NCBI RefSeq assembly: GCF_000770635.1
Contig: NZ_AVBF01000021.1
Coordinates: forward strand, 1-59,756
DNA from: Pontibacillus yanchengensis Y32
Lineage (GTDB): Bacteria; Bacillota; Bacilli; Bacillales; BH030062
Reading direction: 5' to 3'
Length of the DNA: 59,756 nucleotides
The notes beneath the pieces were generated by a model. That model searched no databases. It was not told the origin of the DNA and was given only the letters and a program-made list of their open reading frames with translations. Within the stretch, counting starts at the first letter, position 1. Every line of letters begins with the position of its first letter. The translations under genes and the position numbers were made by a program. Shown one piece after another: positions 9,404-19,881 of this stretch.

Positions 9404-9680
9404 GAACAAAAGCGCAAGCGCCCTGCTAGCGACGTACAAACTGCTGCCCACACGACGTGGGTTGGTTCGATGTTGCTACGTGACGTAGCGATTTTAATCG
9501 AACTTCCCTTGAATCCGTATGAGATAAAGGAAACACGAAGAGCGGTAGCGATTCGATGTTGACTTATCGTAAGGAGGAGCAGGAAGTTTGCTAGTCGCTG
9601 GGCGCTGGAGCTGGACGTGGCCACATCACTTTTTTAGTTATACACATGCATTGAATTTTATAATTTCCTAAGCAACAAAA
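9404..9680 (+). repeat. Dispersed multi-hairpin repeat, copy A
   Basis: The first of four copies (others at 23501, 24862 and 37361), all in this orientation. It starts CAAAAGCGCAAGCGCCC and ends TCGCTGGGCGCTGGAGCTGG, so GCGCCC and AGCGAC at the left pair with GTCGCTGGGCGC at the right. Inside are CCCAC/GTGGG (9447-9461), GTTCGAT/ATCGAAC (9465-9503) enclosing GCTACG/CGTAGC (9475-9489), and GATAA/TTATC. A right arm of about 60 bp, shared only with copy D, leads into the terminator at 9677. It encodes nothing convincing. Confidence 0.85.
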
Positions 9681-9711
9681 AATCACCTCTCAATAATGAG
9701 AGGTGAGATTT
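9677..9711 (-). terminator. Terminator of the SMP-30 gene
   Basis: A 10-bp stem TCACCTCTCA (9683-9692) with TGAGAGGTGA (9697-9706) is followed on the minus strand by TTTTTTG. It lies 5 bp after the stop codon. The T-tract is also the outer edge of repeat copy A. Confidence 0.9.
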
Positions 9712-9715
9712 TCTT

Positions 9716-10591
9716 CTATCCATTAAACTGATAAGTAGGCGCTCCTTTTACTCCAGGTTTCACTTTAAAAAGACCACCAGCGTTAGGATATGTCTGTAAT
9801 TCTTCTGAAGAGGTTTCTTTACTTGCTGTTGTAATATACAACTCATCCAAATCTTCTCCTCCAAATGTACAAGAAGTAACATTTACAGCAGGAACGTCGA
9901 TAAATGCTAGTTGTTCTCCTGTTTCAGGATTCCATCTAGCTACACCACCACCATGGAAATAAGCAATCCAAAGCATGCCTTCTTCGTCTATTGTCATACC
10001 ATCTGGTGACCCACTATCATTTGGGATTGTTATGACAACAGTTGGCTGATCAATAGCTCCAGAATCCTTATCATAATTGAAACGAATTACTTGTTTCGTT
10101 GGAGTATCAATGTAATACATATAGGAATGATCCATTGACCAAGCCATTCCATTTGATATGGTTACATGGTTTACTTTCTTTGTAATCTGATGGTTCGGTT
10201 GGACACAGTAGAGGCTTGCTGCTCCTTGTTTAGCATCCAAATCCATTGTGCCCACCCATAATCTACCTGCAGGGTCACACTTTCCATCGTTGAATCGATT
10301 ATTCGGCAAGTGATGCTCAGGATCATCGATAAACTCTAATACTCCTGTATCCCAGTTAAGAAAATAAAGCCCACTCTGCAGACCTACTACCCCCTTATCA
10401 TCATGCTGAGTAGGAACTACAAAGCCTACTCGCTCGTTTACAGGAAGCTTTGTGTTCGTTTGGTTAAATGGATCATATGCTAAAACATGTCCTTCTTCTA
10501 TATCTACCCAGTAAAGGAGTTGATGCCGATCATCCCAACTAGGTCCTTCACCAAGAGTGGCTTTGGCGTCTACGACTAGTTCTACGTTCAT
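9716..10591 (-). CDS. SMP-30/gluconolactonase family protein
   Basis: A 291-aa six-bladed beta-propeller lactonase-like enzyme. The metal ligands of the family are visible: Glu15 in LGEGPSWD, the NRFNDGKCDPAGRLWVGTMD segment near residues 98-118, NGMAWS near 145, and SPDGMTIDEEGMLW near 195-208. Members hydrolyse sugar lactones such as gluconolactone or related organophosphate-like esters in the cytosol. The length is typical. It follows the AI-2E-type gene by 13 bp, so the two are probably co-transcribed. The exact lactone is unknown. Confidence 0.9.
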   Translation of the reverse strand: MNVELVVDAKATLGEGPSWDDRHQLLYWVDIEEGHVLAYDPFNQTNTKLPVNERVGFVVPTQHDDKGVVGLQSGLYFLNWDTGVLEFIDDPEHHLPNNRFNDGKCDPAGRLWVGTMDLDAKQGAASLYCVQPNHQITKKVNHVTISNGMAWSMDHSYMYYIDTPTKQVIRFNYDKDSGAIDQPTVVITIPNDSGSPDGMTIDEEGMLWIAYFHGGGVARWNPETGEQLAFIDVPAVNVTSCTFGGEDLDELYITTASKETSSEELQTYPNAGGLFKVKPGVKGAPTYQFNG

Positions 10592-10604
10592 TTGTGTGGC
10601 CCCC

Positions 10605-11666
10605 CTAATGTCGAAGTTTGTAAAATGAATAAAGATTTATAATCGTTACCTTCAGCACTGCATACAAAGGAATCGCAATCAGCATGCCGATGAATCCATA
10701 TAAAGCCGCAGCGACAATTAGTAGCAAGATAATCGTTAATGGATGAATATTTAATCGATTACCAAGAACAAGCGGTGCTACCAGATTTCCCTCAAGCTGT
10801 TGTACAATTACTAGCGCAATCAATACATATAAGGCCATTGCAGGATCTTGGGTAAGCGAAATGACCAATGCTGGAATAATACCTATGATTGGTCCGAAAA
10901 ATGGGACGACGGATGTAACAGCTACAAAGATTGCTAATATTAGCGCGTAATCTATTCCAATAATTAAGTAGGCTATATACATTAGGGCAGCATCTACAAG
11001 CGCAACGGTAATTTGACCAAAAATATACGCACTAAGTTTTTCATCAATATTTCGTAGCACTTGCTTACCCTCATCGACATGCTTTTTCGGTATAAAATTC
11101 ATCATAAACGGGACAAAACGATGATCATCTTTAAGAAAGTAAAATAACACAAATGGCACAATCACGATAACGGTAGTCGCACCCGTTACCGTAGAGACTA
11201 TTTGCGTGATATTCTCCCCAAAGCCTTGAGCCAATTCTGAAAAGTAACTTCCTGCTTTTTGCCTGAGGGTTTCAACAGAAAGCATCCCCATATCATTTTG
11301 TTCAATCGTATTTTCTGCTTCTTTTGTCATCTTCTTTAATTTTTCTGGAAGCTTGTTGGTTAAGTCTGATACCTGTGTATTAATCTTCTCCGCTAAAAAG
11401 AAACTAGCTACATAAATCGCCCCTGCGATTACACCAAACACTGTTAGAATCGCTAATTCCTCTGGCATAAACTTAAATTTTCTTAGCCATTTTACAAATG
11501 GTTTTAACAGATAATATAAGAAGCCAGCTATTAATATAGGATAAAACAATGTGCCTATGATAATTTTTATAGGATCAAAGATATGTAGGAGGTTCATAAA
11601 AAATATTGCGATTAATAGTAATATGAAGCCTGTTATGTATTTAAAATAGGGATGTTTCCACCACAC
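10605..11666 (-). CDS. AI-2E family transporter, second copy
   Basis: A 353-aa PerM/AI-2E family membrane protein. It has two N-terminal hairpins (residues 8-52 and 70-92), a charged coiled-coil-like loop (about 95-135), and the conserved membrane half with TSVVPFFGPIIGIIPAL at about residues 245-261 and a PLTIILLLI run near the C-terminus. It shares the fold and key motifs of the 958-2106 protein but is clearly divergent in the loop. It is probably transcribed with the SMP-30 gene immediately downstream. Transported substrate unknown. Confidence 0.88.
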   Translation of the reverse strand: MWWKHPYFKYITGFILLLIAIFFMNLLHIFDPIKIIIGTLFYPILIAGFLYYLLKPFVKWLRKFKFMPEELAILTVFGVIAGAIYVASFFLAEKINTQVSDLTNKLPEKLKKMTKEAENTIEQNDMGMLSVETLRQKAGSYFSELAQGFGENITQIVSTVTGATTVIVIVPFVLFYFLKDDHRFVPFMMNFIPKKHVDEGKQVLRNIDEKLSAYIFGQITVALVDAALMYIAYLIIGIDYALILAIFVAVTSVVPFFGPIIGIIPALVISLTQDPAMALYVLIALVIVQQLEGNLVAPLVLGNRLNIHPLTIILLLIVAAALYGFIGMLIAIPLYAVLKVTIINLYSFYKLRH

Positions 11667-11883
11667 TTCTCATCTTCCTTTCTTTAGGGGGTACTTACAT
11701 AAATACCACAATTTTACCGTTCCCTAACTCATTATTTTACAAAAACGAATGTACAAGTACCAAACCGTATCTTAGAGATCAACATCTACCATAGCCTATT
11801 CACGTGTGAACGCCTTCTCTTCCTATGTTATCCTATTACCGATAGTTACATGATGTTTTTTTGGTCTAAGAGGTGTTTGGAAA

Positions 11884-12123
11884 ATGAATTTAGTACGATG
11901 GAGTTACGCTCGACGGAACACTATTCGGGGATATTTTGATAAATTCCCGAACAGTACGTTTTACTTTAGAAGAATAAGAAACTATTTTAGCTTACAATCG
12001 CTGGATTGGCATGAGGAGGATCCTGAGGTTTCTCCCTCTGATCGTGAGGAGATGCAACTGCTGTTGAATCGTACATTAGGGCGAGAGAAGGCATATAAGA
12101 ATAGGAGAGCAATTAATAAGTAA
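11884..12123 (+). CDS. Hypothetical protein, 79 aa
   Basis: A small, Arg-rich, basic protein (MNLVRWSYARRNTIRGYF at the start) with a more acidic middle (DWHEEDPEVSPSDREEM). It has no membrane segment. A ribosome-binding site is present (AGAGGTGTTTGGAAA before ATG) and a strong terminator follows immediately, which supports expression. No family is recognised. Confidence 0.55.
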   Translation: MNLVRWSYARRNTIRGYFDKFPNSTFYFRRIRNYFSLQSLDWHEEDPEVSPSDREEMQLLLNRTLGREKAYKNRRAINK

Positions 12124-12177
12124 ACCATCGTTGGTACTGTTTCACTAGATTGAAACTATTCCAATGATGGTTTTTAT
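12123..12177 (+). terminator. Terminator after the 79-aa gene
   Basis: AACCATCGTTGG (12123-12134) pairs with CCAATGATGGTT (12161-12172) around an inner GTTTCA/TGAAAC stem, followed by TTTTTAT. The stem begins within the stop codon region. Confidence 0.85.
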
Positions 12178-12192
12178 GTGCAAATTACATAG

Positions 12193-12390
12193 TTATCGAT
12201 TCCGAAACATGGCATACAGGAAGATGCCAACAAACGGTAAGCACAGCACCATTAAGAAGACCACAACCGGATATGCAGCACCTTTATCCTTTTGCTTCGC
12301 GTCTTTGTATGCCCATACCGATAAATAGATAGGAATAGCTAGTACAACAAGAATCATGATAAGGGTGAAAATAGAAATATCGCTTAGCAT
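12193..12390 (-). CDS. Small membrane protein, 65 aa
   Basis: Two hydrophobic segments (about residues 7-27 and 41-61) flank a charged loop (YKDAKQKDKGAAYP); the protein ends FRNR. The start is set at ATG 12390 because GTGGAGG lies 6 bp ahead; the ATG five codons upstream overlaps this site. The layout resembles small PLDc_N-like or DUF-type membrane proteins of Bacillus, without a clear match. Confidence 0.6.
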   Translation of the reverse strand: MLSDISIFTLIMILVVLAIPIYLSVWAYKDAKQKDKGAAYPVVVFLMVLCLPFVGIFLYAMFRNR

Positions 12391-12464
12391 TAGTGACCTC
12401 CACATCTATATCTCGTACAAGTAAGTCTTAAATCTTTCTTGATTGTATCACAACTGCCTATACA

Positions 12465-12500
12465 ACAAAAAAAGCCTCTCTGATTTGCAGAGAGGCTTTT
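12465..12500 (-). terminator. Terminator of the glycolytic operon
   Basis: A perfect 12-bp stem, AAAGCCTCTCTG (12471-12482) with CAGAGAGGCTTT (12488-12499), is followed on the minus strand by TTTTTTTG. It sits just after eno and closes the cggR-eno operon. Confidence 0.92.
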
Positions 12501-12513
12501 CCTATAGAGAACC

Positions 12514-13818
<1,305 letters not shown>

Positions 13819-15366
13819 TTATTGATCAGATTTTTTGATTAAGGATTCGCCTGTCATTTCTTTCGGCAATTCTACTTGTAGTAAATCAAGTAGGGTTGGA
13901 GAAAGATCGCCCAGGATTCCTCCATCACGTAGTTCAATTCCGTCCTTCGTTACGATAACAGGGACAGGATTTGTCGTATGAGCTGTCATTGCTTTACCTT
14001 CAGGTGTTGTTACCTCATCTGCATTACCATGGTCTGCAGTGATGATGGCATGGCCACCTTTGTCGGTAATCTTATCAATGATTTTTCCTAAGCATTCATC
14101 CACTGTCTCGATTGCCTTAATCGTTGGCTCCATCATTCCACTGTGACCAACCATGTCAGGGTTTGCGAAGTTAAGGATGATTGCGTTGTGCTTGTCTGCA
14201 TCAAGTTCCTTGAGCAGGGCATCAGTCACTTCATACGCACTCATTTCTGGTTGCAAGTCGTAGGTTGCAACTTTAGGAGAATCGATTAGGATTCGTTCTT
14301 CTCCTTCAAATTCTGCTTCACGTCCACCACTCATAAAGAAGGTAACGTGTGGATATTTTTCCGTTTCCGCAATGCGCAGTTGCTTCATGTTGTTCTGGGC
14401 AAGTACTTCACCTACTGTGTTATCCAGATTTACTGGCTTGTAGGCAACATAGCCATCAACGGTTTCACTAAAGTTTGTCAGCATTACAAAATGAAGGTTC
14501 TGTGGAGCTTTATCTCCACGATCGAACTCACGGAAATCTTCATTTGCAAACGTACGAGAAATTTGGATTGCACGGTCTGGACGGAAGTTATAGAAGATAA
14601 TGGAATCTTCATCTTCCACCGTCGCACGTGGATTACCGTCTTCATCTGTTAACACAGATGGAAGTACGAATTCATCATAGATTTCGTTTGCGTACGAATC
14701 ATCTACAAGCTGGATAGGATCTTGATAAGCAGGACCTTCACCGTAAACCATTGCGCGGTAGGCCTTTTCCACGCGGTCCCAGCGTTTGTCTCGGTCCATG
14801 GAATAATAACGGCCAGAGAGAGTAGCTAATTCTCCCACACCTAGTTCTTCCATCTTGTTTTGAAGTGCTTCGATATATTGCTTGGCAGATTTCTGTCCTA
14901 CGTCACGACCATCTAGGAATCCGTGTATATAGACTTTCTCTAGATTACGGTTAGCTGCCATTTCAAGCAATGCATACAAGTGCTCGATATGGCTGTGAAT
15001 ACCGCCATCAGATAACAAACCGAATAGGTGTAATGCTTTATCATTTTGCTTCGCGTTCTCAATGGCTTCGATAAAGCGTTCATTTTCAAAAAAGTCGCCT
15101 TCTCGAATGGACATATTCACGCGGGTTAAGCTTTGATACACAATACGACCAGCACCAATGTTTAAGTGACCAACTTCGGAGTTCCCCATTTGGCCTTCCG
15201 GTAGGCCTACAGCTTCTCCTTTAGCGGTAAGCTGCGTATGAGGATACTGATTCCAAAGGCGATCGAAGTTTGGTGTGTTCGCTTGTTTTACAGCATTTCC
15301 GTACTCTTCTTCACGCAGTCCATATCCATCAAGGATGATGAGAGCTGCTAAGTTGTTGTTACTCAT
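13819..15366 (-). CDS. gpmI: 2,3-bisphosphoglycerate-independent phosphoglycerate mutase
   Basis: A 515-aa Mn-dependent enzyme interconverting 3- and 2-phosphoglycerate through a phosphoserine. The nucleophile is Ser63 in [15 protein letters not shown]; the metal-binding motifs LDGYG at the start, and HSGMMEPT plus TADHGNADE near the C-terminus, are present. It overlaps the end of tpiA by 8 bp, indicating translational coupling. Mn dependence makes family members pH-sensitive in sporulating Bacillus, where this form replaces the cofactor-dependent mutase. Confidence 0.97.
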   Translation of the reverse strand: MSNNNLAALIILDGYGLREEEYGNAVKQANTPNFDRLWNQYPHTQLTAKGEAVGLPEGQMGNSEVGHLNIGAGRIVYQSLTRVNMSIREGDFFENERFIEAIENAKQNDKALHLFGLLSDGGIHSHIEHLYALLEMAANRNLEKVYIHGFLDGRDVGQKSAKQYIEALQNKMEELGVGELATLSGRYYSMDRDKRWDRVEKAYRAMVYGEGPAYQDPIQLVDDSYANEIYDEFVLPSVLTDEDGNPRATVEDEDSIIFYNFRPDRAIQISRTFANEDFREFDRGDKAPQNLHFVMLTNFSETVDGYVAYKPVNLDNTVGEVLAQNNMKQLRIAETEKYPHVTFFMSGGREAEFEGEERILIDSPKVATYDLQPEMSAYEVTDALLKELDADKHNAIILNFANPDMVGHSGMMEPTIKAIETVDECLGKIIDKITDKGGHAIITADHGNADEVTTPEGKAMTAHTTNPVPVIVTKDGIELRDGGILGDLSPTLLDLLQVELPKEMTGESLIKKSDQ

Positions 15367-16120
15367 GTTTGCCTGCCTCCACTAATTGTAAGAAAGAATC
15401 AGCTTTAAGACTTGCGCCACCTACTAGTGCACCATCAATGTCAGATTGGCCAAGTAACTCTTCTACGTTAGCTGGCTTCACGCTTCCACCGTACTGAACG
15501 CGTAGTTGATTAGCAGCTTCTTCGTTCGCGAAGCTTTTTACAACGTTACGAATGTGTGCGCACATTGCATTTGCATCTTCTGCTGTTGCTGTTTTGCCTG
15601 TGCCAATCGCCCAGATTGGTTCATATGCAATAATGACATCTTGTACTTGTTCATTTGTTAAGCCTTCAAGCGCTTTTTTTACTTGTGCTTCTACTACTTC
15701 ACTAGCTTGATCTGCTTCACGTTGCTCATCAGACTCGCCAACACATACGATTGGAGTAAGATTGTGTTTAAAGGAAGCATGTACTTTCTTGTTAACAGAT
15801 TCATCTGTTTCAGCGAAAAGTTCACGACGCTCAGAGTGACCTAATACAACATAATCTACTCCGATGTCTTTTAGCATTTCTGGACTAACTTCACCTGTGA
15901 ATGCGCCATTATCTTCATGGTACATGTTCTGTGCACCGATTTTCACATCACTACCTGCTGCTTTTTGAACAAGTGGATGAAGATGTGTGAATGGTGCTAC
16001 CACAACGGTTTCAACCTGATCGAAGGAAGGTACGTCACCTTTTACATCTGTAACGAAATCTTCAGCTTCGTTTAAAAGTTTGTTCATTTTCCAGTTACCT
16101 GCAATCACTTTTTTACGCAT
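15359..16120 (-). CDS. tpiA: Triosephosphate isomerase
   Basis: A 253-aa TIM barrel that interconverts dihydroxyacetone phosphate and glyceraldehyde 3-phosphate. Visible active-site parts are AGNWKMNK at the start (Asn9, Lys11), the catalytic His in GHSERRE, the catalytic Glu in [11 protein letters not shown] with its flexible loop, and QYGGSVKP near the end. The start at 16120 is chosen because GAGGTGACATC precedes it and gives the normal length; an in-frame ATG seven codons upstream has no ribosome-binding site. Confidence 0.97.
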   Translation of the reverse strand: MRKKVIAGNWKMNKLLNEAEDFVTDVKGDVPSFDQVETVVVAPFTHLHPLVQKAAGSDVKIGAQNMYHEDNGAFTGEVSPEMLKDIGVDYVVLGHSERRELFAETDESVNKKVHASFKHNLTPIVCVGESDEQREADQASEVVEAQVKKALEGLTNEQVQDVIIAYEPIWAIGTGKTATAEDANAMCAHIRNVVKSFANEEAANQLRVQYGGSVKPANVEELLGQSDIDGALVGGASLKADSFLQLVEAGKHE

Positions 16121-16192
16121 GATGTCACCTCGTCTTTTCAATTTTTCAAACGTGTTAGAGGCTCTTTGCCTGTCGTTCTATTATTCAGTCGT

Positions 16193-17383
16193 TTATTTGT
16201 CGTTAAGCGCTACAACGCCAGGAAGATCTTTACCTTCCATGAACTCTAGAGAAGCTCCGCCACCTGTAGACATGTGATCCATTTGATCAGAATAACCAAA
16301 TTTTTCAACAGCTGCTGCGGAGTCGCCGCCGCCGATTACAGTATAGCCTTCTGTTTGACCTAGAGCTTCTGCAACGCCTTTTGTACCCTTAGCGAACGTT
16401 TCTAGTTCAAAAACGCCCATAGGTCCATTCCAGATAACTAGCTTAGAGTTTTTCACAATGTCGCTATATTTTTCAATGGTCTTCGGACCGATATCCATTG
16501 CTTCCCAATCTGCTGGGATGCTATCGATATCAACAGTTTGCGTATTCGCATCATTAGAGAAGTCATCTCCAACGATAACGTCTACAGGCATAACGAAATT
16601 AACGCCTTTTTCTTCTGCTTTTTGCATATATTCTTTAGCAGTTTCGATTTTATCTTCTTCTAATAAGGATTTTCCGATTTCATAGCCTTGTGCTTTTACG
16701 AACGTATAAGCTAGTCCACCGCCGATAATTAAGTTATCTACCTTATCAATTAAGTTATCAATTACGCCAATTTTGTCTTTCACTTTAGCGCCACCAATAA
16801 TAGCAGTAAATGGTCTGTCAGGGTCTTGTAACGCATTCCCAAGGACACGCAGTTCCTTTTCCATCAGGTAGCCTGCTACTGCTGGAATGTGGTGTGCAAT
16901 ACCTTCCGTTGAAGCATGAGCACGGTGAGCAGCACCAAAGGCGTCATTAACATAAACGTCTGCAAGATTTGCGAATTGCTTCGCTAGTTCTGCATCGTTC
17001 TTTTCTTCGCCTGGGTAGAAGCGAACATTTTCAAGAAGTAGTACATCGCCTGATTCCATTTGGGAAATCGCCTCGTCTACTTCGCTACCGTATGCTTCGT
17101 CCGTTTTGGTAACGGTACGGTCCATCAGGTTACTTAAGCGTTTAGCTACTGGATCTAGTCGTAGCTCTTCCACCGCTTCACCTTTAGGTCGGCCAAGGTG
17201 GCTTGCAAGAATTACTTTTGCACCTTGTTCGATTAAATATTGAATGGTTGGAATTGCAGCACGGATACGAGAATCATCCGTTACTTCACCATCTTGCATT
17301 GGTACGTTGAAATCAACGCGGCAAAAAACCTTTTTCCCTTTCACATCTACGTCTTGAATGGACTTCTTTTCATTCACGTTCAC
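16193..17383 (-). CDS. pgk: Phosphoglycerate kinase
   Basis: A 396-aa two-domain kinase that makes ATP from 1,3-bisphosphoglycerate. It shows [10 protein letters not shown] near residue 20, the substrate-binding HLGRPKG near 60, [11 protein letters not shown] near 165, and the nucleotide-binding [13 protein letters not shown] near 350. A GTG start at 17383 follows AAGGAGG with a 10-bp gap; a second in-frame GTG two codons on is an alternative. A 275-bp spacer with a hairpin separates it from gapA, while tpiA follows after about 70 bp. Confidence 0.97.
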   Translation of the reverse strand: MNVNEKKSIQDVDVKGKKVFCRVDFNVPMQDGEVTDDSRIRAAIPTIQYLIEQGAKVILASHLGRPKGEAVEELRLDPVAKRLSNLMDRTVTKTDEAYGSEVDEAISQMESGDVLLLENVRFYPGEEKNDAELAKQFANLADVYVNDAFGAAHRAHASTEGIAHHIPAVAGYLMEKELRVLGNALQDPDRPFTAIIGGAKVKDKIGVIDNLIDKVDNLIIGGGLAYTFVKAQGYEIGKSLLEEDKIETAKEYMQKAEEKGVNFVMPVDVIVGDDFSNDANTQTVDIDSIPADWEAMDIGPKTIEKYSDIVKNSKLVIWNGPMGVFELETFAKGTKGVAEALGQTEGYTVIGGGDSAAAVEKFGYSDQMDHMSTGGGASLEFMEGKDLPGVVALNDK

Positions 17384-17561
17384 GGGAATAGGACCTCCTT
17401 TTTAATTACCTTGGAATGAGTTTTATCTTCCCCTGTATGTACGTTCCCATCTTTCCTTGATGAGCAAACGTGTAACAAGGATTTGAAACAGAAATGAAAA
17501 GATGCCGACATGGTAAAGTTATGGTGTGCTTCCATTCTTTTCAAAGACTATTTCAAACAAA

Positions 17562-17603
17562 CATCGCAAAGGAGGAGGTATGCTCCCCCTTCACTTTGCG
17601 ATG
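17562..17603 (-). promoter_or_regulatory. Hairpin between gapA and pgk
   Basis: CATCGCAAAG (17562-17571) pairs with CTTTGCGATG (17594-17603), and the inner GGAGG/CTCCC part extends the stem. No strong T-tract follows on the minus strand (TGTTTGTTTG), so it may act as an mRNA 3'-end stabiliser or attenuator that raises gapA levels over the downstream genes, not as a full terminator. Function is inference. Confidence 0.6.
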
Positions 17604-17658
17604 GTGTCCCTTATCTTAATACGATTTTCAAGGTATTAAATCCTTCTTATTTTAAGAA

Positions 17659-18666
17659 TTAAAGACCTTGGTTAGCTAGATAAACAGCTAGGTCTACACA
17701 ACGGTTAGAGTAGCCATACTCGTTGTCATACCAAGAAACAACTTTTACCATGTTGTCTTCGATAACTAGAGTAGATGCAGCATCGATAGTAGAAGAAGCT
17801 GTGCTACCGTTATAGTCAACAGATACAAGTTCTTTTTCTGTATAGTCTAAGATGCCTTTTAGATCGCCTTCAGCTGCTTCTTTAAGAGCTGCATTCACGT
17901 CTTCAGCAGATACGTTTTGATCTAATTCAGCAACAAGGTCAACTAGAGAAACGTTCTTCGTTGGAACACGCATAGCCATACCAGAAAGCTTGCCATCTAG
18001 TTGTGGAAGAACTTTCGCAACAGCACTAGCTGCACCAGTAGTTGTTGGAATGATGTTTTCAGCTGCCGCACGTGCACGACGATAGTCTTTGTGAGGTGCG
18101 TCTTGGATTTGTTGGTCAGCTGTGTAAGAGTGAACTGTAGTCATCATACCGCGCTTAAGACCGAACTTCTCATCAAGAACTTTCGCGTATGGTGCTAGGC
18201 AGTTTGTTGTACAAGATGCGTTGGAGATAACGTGGTGGTTGTCTTTGTCATAGTCACCTTCGTTAACACCCATAACAACTGTAAGGTCTTCGCCTTTAGC
18301 TGGAGCAGAGATGATAACTTTCTTCGCGCCTGCATCAAGGTGCTTACTAGCATCCTCGCGCTTCGTGAAGCGACCAGTAGATTCGATTACAATGTCAACG
18401 CCTTGCTCGCCCCAACTTAAGTTAGCTGGATCGCGCTCAGATAGAACAGTGATTTCTTTTCCACCTACTACTAGGTTTTTACCGTTCACTTCCACTTCTT
18501 CTGAGAATGTACCATGTACGGTGTCATATTGAAGTAGATGAGCTAGCATGTCTGCATCTGTAAGGTCGTTAAGTGCTACGATTTCTACATCGTCGTTGTT
18601 CCAAGCTGCGCGGAATACGCTACGTCCGATACGTCCGAAACCGTTAATACCAATTCTGATTGCCAT
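17659..18666 (-). CDS. gapA: NAD-dependent glyceraldehyde-3-phosphate dehydrogenase
   Basis: A 335-aa glycolytic enzyme that oxidises glyceraldehyde 3-phosphate to 1,3-bisphosphoglycerate. The Rossmann motif GINGFGRIGR is at residues 6-15, the NAD-type LNDLTD segment at about 32-37, and catalytic Cys152 in SNASCTTNCLAP. The operon position directly behind cggR identifies the glycolytic GapA and not the gluconeogenic GapB. The start at 18666 is chosen because AAGGAGGAATTTTTC precedes it and the length is then standard. Confidence 0.98.
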   Translation of the reverse strand: MAIRIGINGFGRIGRSVFRAAWNNDDVEIVALNDLTDADMLAHLLQYDTVHGTFSEEVEVNGKNLVVGGKEITVLSERDPANLSWGEQGVDIVIESTGRFTKREDASKHLDAGAKKVIISAPAKGEDLTVVMGVNEGDYDKDNHHVISNASCTTNCLAPYAKVLDEKFGLKRGMMTTVHSYTADQQIQDAPHKDYRRARAAAENIIPTTTGAASAVAKVLPQLDGKLSGMAMRVPTKNVSLVDLVAELDQNVSAEDVNAALKEAAEGDLKGILDYTEKELVSVDYNGSTASSTIDAASTLVIEDNMVKVVSWYDNEYGYSNRCVDLAVYLANQGL

Positions 18667-18704
18667 GAAAAATTCCTCCTTGAGCATTCTTGGATATTTT
18701 TATA

Positions 18705-19733
18705 TTAAAGGGAATTTCCCTTTAGTAACTCTTTTGCTGCACCTTCATCTGTGATAAGTACATTGGATTGTGCTTGTTGAAAGTAGGATGAAATCGCCTG
18801 GGCTTTTGACCGGCCTCCTGCTACCGCAATAACACAATTAGTATGTTGTAAATCTTCTAATTGGATTCCTACTGTGCGTACCTTGTGCACAATATCTCCA
18901 TGTTGGTTAAAGTAATAGCCAAATGCTTCACCTACGGCATTGCCATGTTGGATTGTTTCCATAACATCACTTGGAGTTTTTCTTCGATCAGCCATCGTAA
19001 TCGCATCACCGATACCATGTACGATAATGTTCGCCCCTCGAATTAACTCAAGTACTTCTTTCACGGAAGGTTCTCCAATAATGGTTTGGTAGGATTCTTC
19101 GCTAAGAGGATCAGGTACATATAACAAGCGATAATTCCCATTTGCTTTCTTCGCCATTTCAGCACAAATCGTGTTCGCTTGATTTTCAAGCTGTTCCCCT
19201 AGGCCACCTCTAGCCGGTACAAATAGACAATTTCTTGCCTTCTCTAATGGAGTCATCATTTCAGCTACTGCTGCGATTGTGCCTCCACCAGTAACGGCAA
19301 TGGTCTCGTTCGATTTTAATTGTTGCTTCATGTATCGAACGCATGCCTTACCCATTTCCTGTTTTACCCATGAGAGTTCATCACTATTCCCAGGAACCAC
19401 TACGACATGTTGTAAGTTCAATTGCTGTTTTAGTTGTTCCTCTAATTGTGTTACACCTTTTAGCTCTTTCATAAACTCACTGAGTTGAAAAATAACTTGC
19501 TTGCCTTCATTGGTTAAGTGCATTCCCTTGGTGGTAACCTCAATGAAACCCTGCTCATGTATGAAATCAATTTCAGAACGAACGGTACGTTCTGCGATTT
19601 TCATATTTTCAGCAAGACTTCTTCTACCAATTGGTTCCATCAATTGGATGAAATGAAGAATTTCATATCTTCTTTGCATAACTTCCAATACATCGGGGAA
19701 TAGTTTACTCTGTAAGTCTATTAGTGCCCTCAT
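18705..19733 (-). CDS. cggR: Central glycolytic genes regulator
   Basis: A 342-aa SorC/DeoR-like repressor. An N-terminal winged helix-turn-helix (about residues 36-66, GRRSLAENMKIAERTVRSEI) binds the operator at 19769-19804. The C-terminal sugar-phosphate domain (about 90-342) contains TGGGTIAAVAEMM and the GIGDAITMADRR loop. In B. subtilis the ligand fructose 1,6-bisphosphate relieves repression when glycolytic flux is high. It is first in the operon with gapA, pgk, tpiA, gpmI and eno, so it represses its own synthesis. The gap to gapA is 38 bp. Confidence 0.96.
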   Translation of the reverse strand: MRALIDLQSKLFPDVLEVMQRRYEILHFIQLMEPIGRRSLAENMKIAERTVRSEIDFIHEQGFIEVTTKGMHLTNEGKQVIFQLSEFMKELKGVTQLEEQLKQQLNLQHVVVVPGNSDELSWVKQEMGKACVRYMKQQLKSNETIAVTGGGTIAAVAEMMTPLEKARNCLFVPARGGLGEQLENQANTICAEMAKKANGNYRLLYVPDPLSEESYQTIIGEPSVKEVLELIRGANIIVHGIGDAITMADRRKTPSDVMETIQHGNAVGEAFGYYFNQHGDIVHKVRTVGIQLEDLQHTNCVIAVAGGRSKAQAISSYFQQAQSNVLITDEGAAKELLKGNSL

Positions 19734-19768
19734 GGTAAAGCTCCTTTGCTGTATGCAAGCCTCAGCGG

Positions 19769-19804
19769 GAGCTTTTTTGTCCCGCTATGCCGTATTATGT
19801 CCCA
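19769..19804 (-). promoter_or_regulatory. CggR operator
   Basis: On the minus strand: TGGGAC-N6-CGGC-N4-CGGGAC-N6-GCTC. The known CggR operator is two tandem CGGGAC-N6-TGTC half-blocks separated by 4 bp, so spacing is exact and the second CGGGAC is perfect, while the TGTC parts are altered. It lies between the predicted transcription start and cggR, as in B. subtilis. Confidence 0.85.
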
Positions 19805-19844
19805 GTAGGACCAAAAAAATACGTTCAAGCTCACTTACAGGTTT

Positions 19845-19873
19845 ATTGTAACAGTACCCCTTTGCCCTTGCAA
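19845..19873 (-). promoter_or_regulatory. SigA promoter of the glycolytic operon
   Basis: TTGCAA (19868-19873), a 17-bp spacer and TACAAT (19845-19850) on the minus strand. The predicted start lies about 35 bp upstream of the CggR operator, which therefore works as a roadblock. Confidence 0.7.
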
Positions 19874-19881
19874 CTAAGAGG

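Noticed and set aside
9340-9624. Long minus-strand frame through repeat copy A
   Set aside because: It is made of repeat sequence, has no ribosome-binding site, and is not kept open in the other copies.
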